A stretch of 64,000 bases of DNA from contig CAZWHY010000016.1 in the NCBI GenBank assembly GCA_964633725.1, forward strand, positions 1-64,000. Direction: 5' to 3'. The translations under genes and the position numbers were made by a program. This DNA is from Berkiella_A sp964633725 (lineage in GTDB: Bacteria > Pseudomonadota > Gammaproteobacteria > Berkiellales > Berkiellaceae). Shown in pieces: positions 24,002-32,719 of the stretch; within the stretch, counting starts at the first letter, position 1, and each line of letters begins with the position of its first letter. Below the pieces are notes generated by a model that was given only the letters and a program-made list of their open reading frames with translations, was not told the origin of the DNA and searched no databases.

Positions 24002-24954
24002 GTTGGCAAGCCTCTGCGACAGCTGATGTTTTAAAAGCGCGAGCACAATTTTTTAAAGAGATACGAGACTTTTTCTTTGCTCACCAGATAATGGAAGTGG
24101 ATACGCCGCTTTTGATGCAAGGGGTCAATAACGACCCCTTTATTTCTGCTTTTGATTTTTCCAGCCCATTGGGCAAAACATACTATTTACAAACCTCTCC
24201 TGAGTTTGCAATGAAGCGTTTATTAGCGAGTCATGATTTAGGCGCGATTTATTACCTGGGTAAAGCCTTTAGACAAGAAGAGTGTGGTGCAAATCATAAT
24301 CCAGAATTTACCATTTTAGAATGGTATAGGCCACAATGGGATCACTTAAAGCTTATCGCAGAAGTTGTAGATTTAATGAAGGTTTTATTATCTGCCCCTT
24401 TGCCTATTATCGTTACCTACGCAGACTTGTTTTCTAATTTAGATATTAATCCCCATACTGCCACAAAAGAGCAGTTAGAAAATTATGCTAAAAAGCATGA
24501 GATGGGTGGTAAAAATCTACCCGAGCTAGATAAAATGGGTTGGTTGGAATGGATTTTCACCTATGCAATAGAAAGTCAGTTTGATCAAAATAATTTAATA
24601 GTGGTCAAAGACTTCCCTATTATATGTGCACAATTATCTAAACTGATACCACACGAAAAACATGGACAAGTCGCCGCTAGGTTTGAGGTATATTATCGGG
24701 GCTATGAGCTAGCCAATGGTTATTTTGAGCTAACCGATCCTAAAGAACAATATCAGCGCTTTGTGCAAAATAATCTAATTCGCCAAAAAAATAACTTGCC
24801 TGAACTGCCTATAGATCAAAAGCTCATTTCAGCCCTAGAATCAGGGCTAGGGAAAATGAGCGGGGTGGCAATGGGGGTTGATAGATTGTTAATGATTAAG
24901 CTGGGCACTCAGAACATAAAAAATGTTCTGAGCTTTGATTGGGTGCGAGCGTGA
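23998..24954 (+). CDS. epmA: EF-P--(R)-beta-lysine ligase EpmA (PoxA/GenX)
   Basis: A truncated class II lysyl-tRNA synthetase-like enzyme that ligates beta-lysine to Lys34 of EF-P. At 318 residues it has only the catalytic core and lacks the anticodon-binding domain, as expected. Class II motifs: motif 2 RQEECGANHNPEFTILEWYRP near residues 92-112 and motif 3 GLGKMSGVAMGVDRLLM near residues 282-298. The start ATG overlaps the efp stop (ATGA). With epmB upstream, the full modification set except the EpmC hydroxylase is present. Confidence 0.95.
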   Translation: MSWQASATADVLKARAQFFKEIRDFFFAHQIMEVDTPLLMQGVNNDPFISAFDFSSPLGKTYYLQTSPEFAMKRLLASHDLGAIYYLGKAFRQEECGANHNPEFTILEWYRPQWDHLKLIAEVVDLMKVLLSAPLPIIVTYADLFSNLDINPHTATKEQLENYAKKHEMGGKNLPELDKMGWLEWIFTYAIESQFDQNNLIVVKDFPIICAQLSKLIPHEKHGQVAARFEVYYRGYELANGYFELTDPKEQYQRFVQNNLIRQKNNLPELPIDQKLISALESGLGKMSGVAMGVDRLLMIKLGTQNIKNVLSFDWVRA

Positions 24955-24962
24955 ATAGTAGA

Positions 24963-25808
24963 TTAATAAGCACCTAAGCTCGCACCCATCCATACTTCTT
25001 TGTCTGCTTCTAAACGAGCGTCTGGCGTAATATTACGGTCAAACAATGTAATGGCTGTAGAGCCTAAAGAAAAGCAGCCCATTTCTTCGCCTTTTTTTAA
25101 GAATACAGGATTATGGGTGTAATCCACTTCTGTAATCTTGCGTAAATTCATTGGTGCCACTTTACCAGCCCAAGGGGTCGATATACTGCCGACAATCATG
25201 GCGCCGACTAATATGACCACAAAATGACCTACAGCCCCCTCAAAAAAGCAAACCAAACGCTCATTACGAGCAAATAATTGATCTACATGTTCTGCTGTGG
25301 TTTTGTTGACAGAAAACAATCGACCGGGCACATAACGCATTTTGAGTAATGTGCCGTCACTCGGCATATGTACGCGATGATAATTGTGCGGTGCTAGATA
25401 AATACAATGATAATAGCCATTTTCAAGCTTGCGGCTGTATTCATCTTTACAGCCTAATAATGAATGTACATTGTAAATTTGGTTTTTGGCTTTGAGCAAT
25501 GTGTTATTTTCGATTTTGCCTTGTTGATATAATGTACCATCGGCTGGTGAGGTAATTATGTTATCTTCAGCATTGATTTCTCTGGCATTGGTTTTTAATT
25601 CGCGTGTAAAAAAGCTATTAAAACTTTTATACGCGAAAGGGTCAGACTCGAGAGCTTCTGTCATATTCACTGCGTAGTGTTTCATGAAATATTTAATCAG
25701 AAGATTTTTTAGCCAGACAGATTGTGAGTTGGCTAACAGCCCTGCAAGGCGCGATAACCCATGCTGTGAGATGAAATACTGTCGCCAAACTTCAAAAGGA
25801 ACATTCAT
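24963..25808 (-). CDS. psd: Phosphatidylserine decarboxylase
   Basis: Makes phosphatidylethanolamine from phosphatidylserine at the inner membrane. A 281-residue proenzyme. The self-cleavage site LGST near residues 248-251 (GCFSLGSTAITLF) yields the pyruvoyl cofactor on the small alpha chain. The catalytic His region APHNYHRVHMP and the N-terminal INRFFVRHYAV-like start (KYFMKHYAVNMTEA) are present. It neighbours rsgA and orn as in E. coli, separated here by a HAD-like gene and the DUF559 cassette. Confidence 0.95.
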   Translation of the reverse strand: MNVPFEVWRQYFISQHGLSRLAGLLANSQSVWLKNLLIKYFMKHYAVNMTEALESDPFAYKSFNSFFTRELKTNAREINAEDNIITSPADGTLYQQGKIENNTLLKAKNQIYNVHSLLGCKDEYSRKLENGYYHCIYLAPHNYHRVHMPSDGTLLKMRYVPGRLFSVNKTTAEHVDQLFARNERLVCFFEGAVGHFVVILVGAMIVGSISTPWAGKVAPMNLRKITEVDYTHNPVFLKKGEEMGCFSLGSTAITLFDRNITPDARLEADKEVWMGASLGAY

Positions 25809-25962
25809 TTATTAATTATCCAAATAACCTAGAGAAAATAATAGTTAGGCTATTTTATAAAAATTTCATCTGATTTAATAGGCGTTCTAGGATGATAGAG
25901 TATCTTTTTACAGTTGTAATGGCATAATAATGCCATATTAATTTAAATTAGGAATTTTAAAT

Positions 25963-26919
25963 ATGCTGGGAAGTAGTGGTGCCGCTGCTGTGGTTGAAGA
26001 GTCTAAGAAGTTAGTTTGCTGGGATTTTGATGGTACTGTCACGACAATAGCCTGTCATACTCATAATTTATTAACAGAAGGAGGGTTTTATGGAAAAGAC
26101 TCTGCGGTGGTTCTTCAATATTATATTGACAATATATTAAAAGCTAAGAATATAAGAGATCTTGATGCGCTGGCAAGAGCCTTTATTTATATTTATGAAC
26201 AAGGCCATCATCAGGCTATAACCACATTTAATCAGTTTCCTGTAATTATAGTGCCAACGATTCGGTTTATTTTAGAAACGTATTTGAAAAAACAAAACGA
26301 TGACAAAGATACTTTGGCAGAAGATCAAGTAGCGCTGATTGATAGTCTTTTAGATAAGTTATATGTGGTGGGTGGCTTTCCATCTAGTGAAGGCATACCT
26401 AAAATAAAAGGGGGAAATTCAGCCCATCCAGATGCAAAGCAACAACACATAAGACGCGCGCAAGAACATTTTAAGATCTTAGAGGCAGAAGATGTCTGTT
26501 TAATTGATGATAACCAAAATAATTGTATTGTTGCAGAATATAATGGGCATAGAGCGATTTATGCGGAAATTTATTGCTTCAATGCGAGTTTTTATTTAAA
26601 CCAAATTTTAGTTTTTCTTTCGTCAGAAGCTGAAAAACAGAAAATTGTTTCCCTTTCGGTAGGTGTGCCAGATTATTGTTGGGAGTCCTATAGCAGCAGT
26701 GAGGAAGATGATGAGCCACCTCCTCCTAGCTCCGCTACTCATGAAAGTGAGGAAGATGATGAGTTACTATTTGTTCAGGACCAGGTTTTTCTTTTGCAAT
26801 TTAAGGAATTAAGTGTGGGTGGAAGACCCAAAGGCTTAAGATGTTCTATGGATGACGCGAAATCTGATAAGCTAGATAGTTTGGTTGGGCGGAATCAGTT
26901 AGTTCAAAGTGGGGGATAG
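25963..26919 (+). CDS. HAD-like hydrolase domain protein with acidic tail
   Basis: A 318-residue protein. HAD motif I is seen as CWDFDGTVT at about residues 19-27 and a motif III/IV-like VCLIDDNQNNCIVAEYNG at about 184-201, so the N-terminal 215 residues are a HAD-fold phosphatase or phosphotransferase. It also has the loop KIKGGNSAHPDAKQQHI, unlike standard house-keeping HADs. The C-terminal 80 residues are low-complexity and acidic, with two SEEDDE-type clusters separated by a PPPPSS stretch. Substrate is unknown. Intracellular gammaproteobacteria carry similar orphan HAD proteins; an effector role is conjecture. It is inserted between psd and rsgA. Confidence 0.65.
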   Translation: MLGSSGAAAVVEESKKLVCWDFDGTVTTIACHTHNLLTEGGFYGKDSAVVLQYYIDNILKAKNIRDLDALARAFIYIYEQGHHQAITTFNQFPVIIVPTIRFILETYLKKQNDDKDTLAEDQVALIDSLLDKLYVVGGFPSSEGIPKIKGGNSAHPDAKQQHIRRAQEHFKILEAEDVCLIDDNQNNCIVAEYNGHRAIYAEIYCFNASFYLNQILVFLSSEAEKQKIVSLSVGVPDYCWESYSSSEEDDEPPPPSSATHESEEDDELLFVQDQVFLLQFKELSVGGRPKGLRCSMDDAKSDKLDSLVGRNQLVQSGG

Positions 26920-26926
26920 AGTCTTC

Positions 26927-27119
26927 TTGGCGCACAGCGCCCTCGCCCCCTTTGGAATCAAAGGGGGTCGTCGCATTTTTTCTGCTGAGCCTTTAGGCGA
27001 GTAGCAGGAGCGGCGGGGGGATTTGATGTTGTGAGCAGGGTGAAATTTTTCAAATAACAAATCCCCCAGCAGCTCGCCAATAGGCTTTGCTGCGTCCCCC
27101 TTTGATTCCAAAGGGGGAA
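26927..27119. repeat. 193-bp palindromic element, left copy flanking the DUF559 gene
   Basis: Nearly identical to 27567-27760. It is bounded by two hairpins, CCCCCTTTG-gaat-CAAAGGGGG on the left and CCCCCTTTG-attc-CAAAGGGGG on the right, which are also reverse complements of one another, so the whole element is a long inverted repeat. Inner arms ggggggatttg and caaatccccc pair as well. It begins with ggcgcacagcgccct. No open frame is seen. It resembles a MITE. Confidence 0.8.
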
Positions 27120-27123
27120 TAAT

Positions 27124-27546
27124 ATGTTTTGCATCGATTCCTTTCAAAAAATGGATACTTGTGTGAGCAACTATAAATTAACAATGAAACAGAATGCTAG
27201 GAATTTACGGACAAATATGACTGAATCAGAACAATTGATTTGGTTCCAGATTAGAAGGAAGCAGATAAATAATATTCAATTTTACCGTCAAAAACATCTT
27301 GGTCCTTTCATTGTTGATTTTTATGCGCCTTCAATAAGGTTGGTGCTTGAAGTTGATGGCTCTCAACATCTTGAAAAAGATCATTGTGAGCAAGATAAAT
27401 ATCGTGATAGTTATTTAAGAGATGCTAGAATTCATGTGTTGCGATTCACGAATAGAGAAGTGAAATATCAAATAAACATTGTGCTTGAGTTGATATATAA
27501 TTTTATAGACAATGCCAAGATTTTAGGGCATAAGCTTTGTTATTGA
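27124..27546 (+). CDS. DUF559 family endonuclease-like protein
   Basis: A 140-residue protein of the DUF559 family, which has the Vsr/very-short-patch-repair-like restriction endonuclease fold. Seen are ARNLRTNMTESEQLIWFQIR, the core FYRQKHLGPFIVDFYAP with the catalytic Asp, then LVLEVDGSQH with Glu-Asp-His, and a final VLRFTNREV strand. This set is complete for the family, so the nuclease site appears intact. Internal ATGs at about 27151 and 27184 are alternative starts; the conserved domain begins at the latter. The gene fills the space between two direct copies of a 193-bp palindromic element, 4 bases after one and 20 before the other. The substrate is unknown. Confidence 0.85.
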   Translation: MFCIDSFQKMDTCVSNYKLTMKQNARNLRTNMTESEQLIWFQIRRKQINNIQFYRQKHLGPFIVDFYAPSIRLVLEVDGSQHLEKDHCEQDKYRDSYLRDARIHVLRFTNREVKYQINIVLELIYNFIDNAKILGHKLCY

Positions 27547-27566
27547 ATTGGGCTTTAGGCCACGAA

Positions 27567-27760
27567 TTGGCGCACAGCGCCCTGGGCCCCTTTGGAATCA
27601 AAGGGGGTCGTCGCATTTTTTTCTGCTGAGCCTTTAGGCGAGTAGCAGGAGCGGCGGGGGGATTTGATGTTGTGAGCAGGGTGAAATTTTTCAAATAACA
27701 AATCCCCCAGCAGCTCGCCAATAGGCTTTGCTGCGTCCCCCTTTGATTCCAAAGGGGGAA
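27567..27760. repeat. 194-bp palindromic element, right copy
   Basis: Direct repeat of 26927-27119 in the same orientation, differing by one extra T in the T-run and a few bases near its left edge. It ends about 28 bases before the rsgA stop codon. The gap then holds aatgattcgcttcgcttatcaa, similar to the leading part of the other hairpin repeat family in inverse orientation. Confidence 0.8.
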
Positions 27761-27788
27761 AATGATTCGCTTCGCTTATCAATCAAAA

Positions 27789-28715
27789 CTAACGATTTTC
27801 TTCCTCATGCTCTGCTAGTAGCGCATGATAGTTGTCTAGTCTAAATTGTTGTACTAAGCCTTGTGCAATGGCTTGGCGAATGGCACAGTTGGGTTCGTGT
27901 GAATGGTGGCAATCTCGGAATTGGCATTGGCTTTTAAAAGCGTTTAATTCTGGGAAGCCGTTCTGAATCGCATTTTCATCTAAATGGGTTAAATAAAACT
28001 GGCGGATGCCAGGAGAGTCAATCACATCGCCACCGTTGGGTAAATGATATAATTGGGAGGCACTGGTGGTGTGTTTACCAAGGTTGCCATTTTTAGATAG
28101 CTCATTGGTTCGTAATTTTAGATCGGGAATAAAAGAGCTAATCAACGATGATTTTCCAACACCAGATTGACCGGCCAATAAGTTTGTTTTGTCTTGCATA
28201 ACAGATAGCAAGCTATCTAACCCTTGTTCTTGTTTTGAGCTGACAAACACCATCTCATCGACGACAGATTGATATTGCTTAATATAATCTAGGTTGGGTG
28301 CAAACGCAGATTCGTCTTTGAGATCCCATTTATTAACCACTAAGACAGATTTGAGCTTAAAATACTCAGCAATAATCAAATAGCGATCGATGGTTGTTTG
28401 GCTGATGCTAGGCTTGAGTGCGACCACAATCACGAGTTGATCAACGTTTGCTATAATGGGCTTCTGCTTTAATTTTTTATTGAAGCGGGTAATAACAGAC
28501 TGTCTGGGTTTGAGGGTTGTAATAACGCCCGTATTGTTGGTAAGAGGTTGCCACATAACACGATCGCCAGTCACCAAGCTGCCCAACTTTTTTCGGGCTG
28601 CACAGTTATGAAACACACCGTTTTGGTCTTCTACTATAAGATATTGACCAAAATGAGCGATGAGTAGACCTTCTTGTTCATTCTCTTCAGGTATTGTTGT
28701 TGGATGCTTTGACAT
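27789..28715 (-). CDS. rsgA: Small ribosomal subunit biogenesis GTPase RsgA
   Basis: A circularly permuted GTPase that acts in late 30S maturation. The order of motifs is G4 (VVNKWDLKD), then G1 (LLAGQSGVGKSSLI near residues 178-191), then G3 (DSPGIRQF), confirming the permutation. An N-terminal OB domain precedes them, and the C-terminal zinc site CQFRDCHHSHEPNC is intact. At 308 residues it is slightly shorter than E. coli RsgA (350), mainly at the N-terminus. It is divergent from orn, as in E. coli. Confidence 0.95.
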   Translation of the reverse strand: MSKHPTTIPEENEQEGLLIAHFGQYLIVEDQNGVFHNCAARKKLGSLVTGDRVMWQPLTNNTGVITTLKPRQSVITRFNKKLKQKPIIANVDQLVIVVALKPSISQTTIDRYLIIAEYFKLKSVLVVNKWDLKDESAFAPNLDYIKQYQSVVDEMVFVSSKQEQGLDSLLSVMQDKTNLLAGQSGVGKSSLISSFIPDLKLRTNELSKNGNLGKHTTSASQLYHLPNGGDVIDSPGIRQFYLTHLDENAIQNGFPELNAFKSQCQFRDCHHSHEPNCAIRQAIAQGLVQQFRLDNYHALLAEHEEENR

Positions 28716-28826
28716 ACTTCAGTATCATTCAATCATAATAGTTGAGATTATTATACTCACATTACAGTGGAAGTGGTAATAAAGAGAACCAACAAAATTA
28801 TACATGTATTTTAACTAGGAAACTGA

Positions 28827-29372
28827 ATGAATATTAAGCAAGAACGATTAATCTGGATTGACTTGGAAATGACCGGGCTTGATCCGCACAATGATCATAT
28901 TATAGAAATTGCTTGTATTGTTACAGACGGCAATTTGGATGTTGTGGCAAAAGGCCCGAGTATTGCGATATATCAGCCTGAGGATGTTTTGGCGAAAATG
29001 GATGAATGGTGTCAAAACCAACACACCAAATCAGGCCTCGTCAAAAGAATTCAAGAGAGTCAAATTAGCTTAGAACAAGCAGAAGCACAAACATTAGAGT
29101 TTTTGGCGCAACATGTGAAGCCTAGTGTATCTCCAATGTGTGGTAACACAATTTGCCAAGATAGACGCTTTTTGTATACATGGATGCCCAAGCTAGAAGC
29201 ATTTTTTCATTATCGTAATTTAGATGTTAGCTCGGTCAAAGAGTTAGCGAAAATTTGGGCGCCAGAGGTAGCCAAAGGTGTTCACAAAAAAGGCTCACAT
29301 TTGGCGATGGATGATATCGTCGATTCAATAGAAGAACTGCGATACTACCGTGAACATTTTTTTAAAATTTAA
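28827..29372 (+). CDS. orn: Oligoribonuclease
   Basis: A 3'-5' exoribonuclease that degrades di- and short oligoribonucleotides, including pGpG. It has 181 residues, as in E. coli. The DEDDh residues are visible in IDLEMTGLDP (Asp, Glu), GNTICQDRRFL (Asp) and HLAMDDIVDSIEEL (His, Asp). It starts with ATG after AGGAAACTGA. The divergent promoter region shared with rsgA is 111 bases long. Confidence 0.96.
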   Translation: MNIKQERLIWIDLEMTGLDPHNDHIIEIACIVTDGNLDVVAKGPSIAIYQPEDVLAKMDEWCQNQHTKSGLVKRIQESQISLEQAEAQTLEFLAQHVKPSVSPMCGNTICQDRRFLYTWMPKLEAFFHYRNLDVSSVKELAKIWAPEVAKGVHKKGSHLAMDDIVDSIEELRYYREHFFKI

Positions 29373-29390
29373 GCGTGAAAATATAAGAAG

Positions 29391-30911
29391 GTGCTAGCTT
29401 TGTTTCCAGCATTATATACAGCAGATACCGTCAAACAAATAGATAACTTAGCCATCAACAAACATAATATGTCTGGTTATGACTTAATGTGTTCAGCAGG
29501 TGGTGCCGTATGCCAGTTTATTCTGAAAAAATGGCCTAATGCCAAAAACATTAAGATTATTTGTGGCGGGGGTAATAATGGGGGCGATGGTTATGTGATT
29601 GCCCGACTATTAAAGCTTCAAGGGCTTAATGTGAAAGTCTATGCCGTGGAAAACAAACCACCCAGTACAGATACAGCCCAAAAGGCGCGTCAAGACTTTG
29701 AGGCGGGCTCAGACAAAGTATTAGACATCTCTAACGTAGACTTATCTAATCATAAATCGGTAGATTTGATTGTGGATGCAATGCTTGGAACAGGTATACA
29801 CGCACCGCTACATCAATCTGTTTTGTCTATTATCCAAATGATAAATAATACGAATACACCAGTATGCGCAATAGATATCCCGACCGGGATTGATGGCAAT
29901 ACTGGCGTTGTAATGGGTGATGCGGTAAGGGCAGATGCCACGGTTAGCTTTATTGGCTTAAAAGTAGGGTTGTTCATAGGGGCGGCATTAGATTATGTCG
30001 GTGAGTTGGTGTTAGATACACTCAAAGTACCTAGTATTGTTTATCAAGACGTAAAATCTGTCGCAAGACTTGTCACCTATCCTGAAGTTTTACAATATTT
30101 ACCGAACGTGAAAAATACCCAACACAAAGGTGACAATGGCCGCGTGATGGTGCTGGGGGGCGGAGAGGCGCATTATAGTGGTGCAGTTTGTTTATCGGGC
30201 GAGGCAGCATTACGTGCGGGGGCTGGATTGGTTGCGACTTGTGTGGCGCCGCAAAGTCTAGCCTTAATGGCACGAGGCTCGGCTGAACTGATGTGCTATG
30301 CGCCAGAAAAGCTTGATAATATGTTACCTATAATAGAACGCACAAATATATTAGTGATTGGGCCGGGGCTGAGTCAAAATGCATGGGCAAAGCAGTGCTT
30401 CAATATTGCGTTGCAAACAAATAAACCTGCAATAATAGATGCCGATGGTTTGAATCTATTGGCCAAAGACCCTCAAAAGCGTGACAACTGGATATTAACG
30501 CCGCATCCAGGTGAAGCTGCAAGGTTGCTTAATCAATCTATAGTGGATTGTGAGGCTAATCGCTTACTCACGGCACAGGCATTACAAGATAAATATGGTG
30601 GCACGATTATACTAAAAGGCGCAAGCACGATTGTATTAGATATAAATCGCGACATGTTTATTATCGAAGGTAAGGTACCCGCATTAGCAACAGGTGGTAC
30701 GGGGGATATTTTAGCAGGTTTAGTTGGTGGGCTTTGGGCGCAAGGTTTGACAGCGAGTCATGCGGCTCAACTGGCTGTCAGTGTACATCGCGAAGCAGGC
30801 TGGTCAGAGCAAACATTTGGACAACGGGGCATGATGGCCAGTGATTTATTATTGCATATTCGCAGCTTATTAAATCCCAGTCTTCAGAATAATGGGAGTC
30901 AAGGGCTATAA
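29391..30911 (+). CDS. nnr: Bifunctional NAD(P)H-hydrate epimerase / ADP-dependent dehydratase
   Basis: Repairs damaged NADH and NADPH hydrates. The N-terminal YjeF_N epimerase domain has CGGGNNGGDGYVIARLL near residues 56-72 and IDIPTGIDG. The C-terminal ribokinase-like domain has VMVLGGGEAHYSGAV and the ATP-site ALATGGTGDILAGLVGGL near residues 435-452. The 506-residue length is normal. The start is uncertain: GTG at 29391 has AAGAAGG directly touching it, while TTG at 29400 has better spacing to that ribosome site. It heads the nnr-tsaE-amiB-mutL run. Confidence 0.94.
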   Translation: MLALFPALYTADTVKQIDNLAINKHNMSGYDLMCSAGGAVCQFILKKWPNAKNIKIICGGGNNGGDGYVIARLLKLQGLNVKVYAVENKPPSTDTAQKARQDFEAGSDKVLDISNVDLSNHKSVDLIVDAMLGTGIHAPLHQSVLSIIQMINNTNTPVCAIDIPTGIDGNTGVVMGDAVRADATVSFIGLKVGLFIGAALDYVGELVLDTLKVPSIVYQDVKSVARLVTYPEVLQYLPNVKNTQHKGDNGRVMVLGGGEAHYSGAVCLSGEAALRAGAGLVATCVAPQSLALMARGSAELMCYAPEKLDNMLPIIERTNILVIGPGLSQNAWAKQCFNIALQTNKPAIIDADGLNLLAKDPQKRDNWILTPHPGEAARLLNQSIVDCEANRLLTAQALQDKYGGTIILKGASTIVLDINRDMFIIEGKVPALATGGTGDILAGLVGGLWAQGLTASHAAQLAVSVHREAGWSEQTFGQRGMMASDLLLHIRSLLNPSLQNNGSQGL

Positions 30912-30916
30912 AGAAC

Positions 30917-31390
30917 ATGACAGATATTCATTATAAGATGTTGGTTCATACAGAAGCTCAAATGCAGGCGCTAGCGGCCAAGCTGTATCAAGTTTTAAAA
31001 TCCAGCGCCCATCGGCGAGCTGTGATTTTCCTTCATGGCACTTTGGGCATGGGCAAAACGACTTTTGTGAGAGGTTTTTTAAGAGCTATACCTTATAGTG
31101 GCCATGTGAAATCCCCGACCTATACTTTAATGGAGCCTTATAATCTAGAGGGGGTAGATATTTATCACCTGGATTTATATCGTATCTCTGAGCCTGAGGC
31201 TTTGGAGGAAATTGGGTTACGAGATTTAATTGATGATGATGCCTATTTTTTTGTGGAATGGCCTCTCAAAGAGAATAATTTATTTGAGCCTGATTTGGAA
31301 ATTCATATCGTATCAGAGGGGGATGCGAGGCGAGTGACGATGAATGCAACCAGCAACATAGGTCAAGATATTGTACAAGCGCTATCTTAA
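30917..31390 (+). CDS. tsaE: tRNA t6A biosynthesis ATPase TsaE
   Basis: The ATPase component of the TsaB-TsaD-TsaE complex that makes N6-threonylcarbamoyladenosine at tRNA position 37. The 157-residue protein contains P-loop GTLGMGKTTFVRG near residues 42-54, then SPTYTLMEPY, and the conserved HLDLYRI and FVEWP blocks. It follows nnr by five bases, and its 3' end overlaps the start of amiB, as is common for this operon. Confidence 0.95.
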   Translation: MTDIHYKMLVHTEAQMQALAAKLYQVLKSSAHRRAVIFLHGTLGMGKTTFVRGFLRAIPYSGHVKSPTYTLMEPYNLEGVDIYHLDLYRISEPEALEEIGLRDLIDDDAYFFVEWPLKENNLFEPDLEIHIVSEGDARRVTMNATSNIGQDIVQALS

Positions 31391-32696
31391 GACAAGTTTT
31401 TTAGTGATTTGCTATATGCTTTTAGCATTTGGCAACGTCTTGCATGCCCAGACAGAAATACACAGTGTGCGTGTATGGGATGCCCCGGATAGCATTCGGG
31501 TGGTATTTGATATTTCTGGTACACCCCGCTATAAAATTTTCACGCTCAAAAATCCTAATCGTGTGGTAATTGATTTACAGCATGCTAAGTGGTCAGCAAA
31601 TGCCAAGCCCTCGCTGACACATTCGAATATTAATAAACTTCGTTATAGTGTTCGCAATAAAAATGATCTGAGGATTGTGTTAGACGTGAATGAGGCGGTG
31701 AAGCCAAAGACTTTTGTTTTAGCGCCTAATCAGACCTATGGGCATCGATTAGTTGTGGATTTACCTTTTAAACCCAGAAAAGCAAATGTTGTCTCACAGT
31801 TTGATGCCACAAGTCGGGGTTTTAGAAACAGAGATTATTTGGTTGCGATAGACCCAGGTCATGGGGGTGAGGATCCCGGTGCTATTGGCAAAAGGTATAA
31901 AACACGAGAAAAAGACATTGTTTTTAGTGTCTCGAAAACGCTAGAGTATAAAATCAATCGCACGCCGGGTATGAAGGCCTTTTTGGTTCGCAAAGGGGAT
32001 TACTATATTAAATTAAGACAGCGTATTTCACATGCGCGTCAGCAAGGTGCGGATTTATTTATTTCTGTACATGCTGATTCGTTTAAAGATCCCAAAGCGT
32101 CTGGTGCATCGGTTTATATTTTGTCTGAGAAAGGCGAAAGTAGTGAAGCAGCACGTTGGTTAGCAGAGAGTGAAAACCGGGCGGATTTAATCGGCGGGGT
32201 CAGCTTAGATGACAAAGGTGATATATTAGCTCAGGTCTTATTGGACTTATCGCAATCGGCCAGTAAAGCGGCAAGTTATGAGTTAGGCAGCGAAGTGCTG
32301 AGCAGCTTATCAAAAGTCACAAACTTGCATAAGCGCAAAGTACAGCAAGCGGGGTTTGTTGTGTTAAAATCACCAGATATTCCCTCTATTTTGGTGGAAT
32401 TAGGGTTTATTTCTAATCCGCGTGGAGAGCGTAATTTATCGAAACCTTATTATAAAGAAAAACTGGCTGAAGCCCTGCTAGAAGGCATAAAGGGGTATGT
32501 TCGTTCCAAGGGGCAACCCAAACAACAATACTTGCCATCGCCTTCATTTGTGCAAATACATAAAGTACGGCGAGGCGAATCATTGGAGCAGTTAGCATTT
32601 CAATATAATACAACGGTTCAGAATATCAAAGCCGAAAATAAATTAAGATCGGATGTGATCCGGGTTGGTCAAGTCTTACAATTGCCTATAAAATAA
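31371..32696 (+). CDS. amiB: N-acetylmuramoyl-L-alanine amidase AmiB-type
   Basis: A periplasmic zinc amidase that cleaves septal peptidoglycan during cell separation. A TTG start at 31371 yields MYKRYLKTSFLVICYMLLAFGNVLHA, a proper signal peptide with positive N-region, so this start is preferred over the later ATG. An AMIN domain (residues about 30-135) is followed by Amidase_3 (AIDPGHGGEDPGAIG with the zinc His, SVHADSF His, VELGFISN Glu) and one C-terminal LysM domain (VRRGESLEQLAFQYNTTVQN). This is the E. coli AmiB order; E. coli AmiB has the same single LysM. Confidence 0.94.
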   Translation: MYKRYLKTSFLVICYMLLAFGNVLHAQTEIHSVRVWDAPDSIRVVFDISGTPRYKIFTLKNPNRVVIDLQHAKWSANAKPSLTHSNINKLRYSVRNKNDLRIVLDVNEAVKPKTFVLAPNQTYGHRLVVDLPFKPRKANVVSQFDATSRGFRNRDYLVAIDPGHGGEDPGAIGKRYKTREKDIVFSVSKTLEYKINRTPGMKAFLVRKGDYYIKLRQRISHARQQGADLFISVHADSFKDPKASGASVYILSEKGESSEAARWLAESENRADLIGGVSLDDKGDILAQVLLDLSQSASKAASYELGSEVLSSLSKVTNLHKRKVQQAGFVVLKSPDIPSILVELGFISNPRGERNLSKPYYKEKLAEALLEGIKGYVRSKGQPKQQYLPSPSFVQIHKVRRGESLEQLAFQYNTTVQNIKAENKLRSDVIRVGQVLQLPIK

Positions 32697-32719
32697 CAAA
32701 CAAAGAAATCAAAAATAAC

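Noticed and set aside
26927..27760. The CCCCCTTTG repeats as a CRISPR array
   Set aside because: Only two copies, about 190 bp each, palindromic and enclosing a gene; no short regular spacers.
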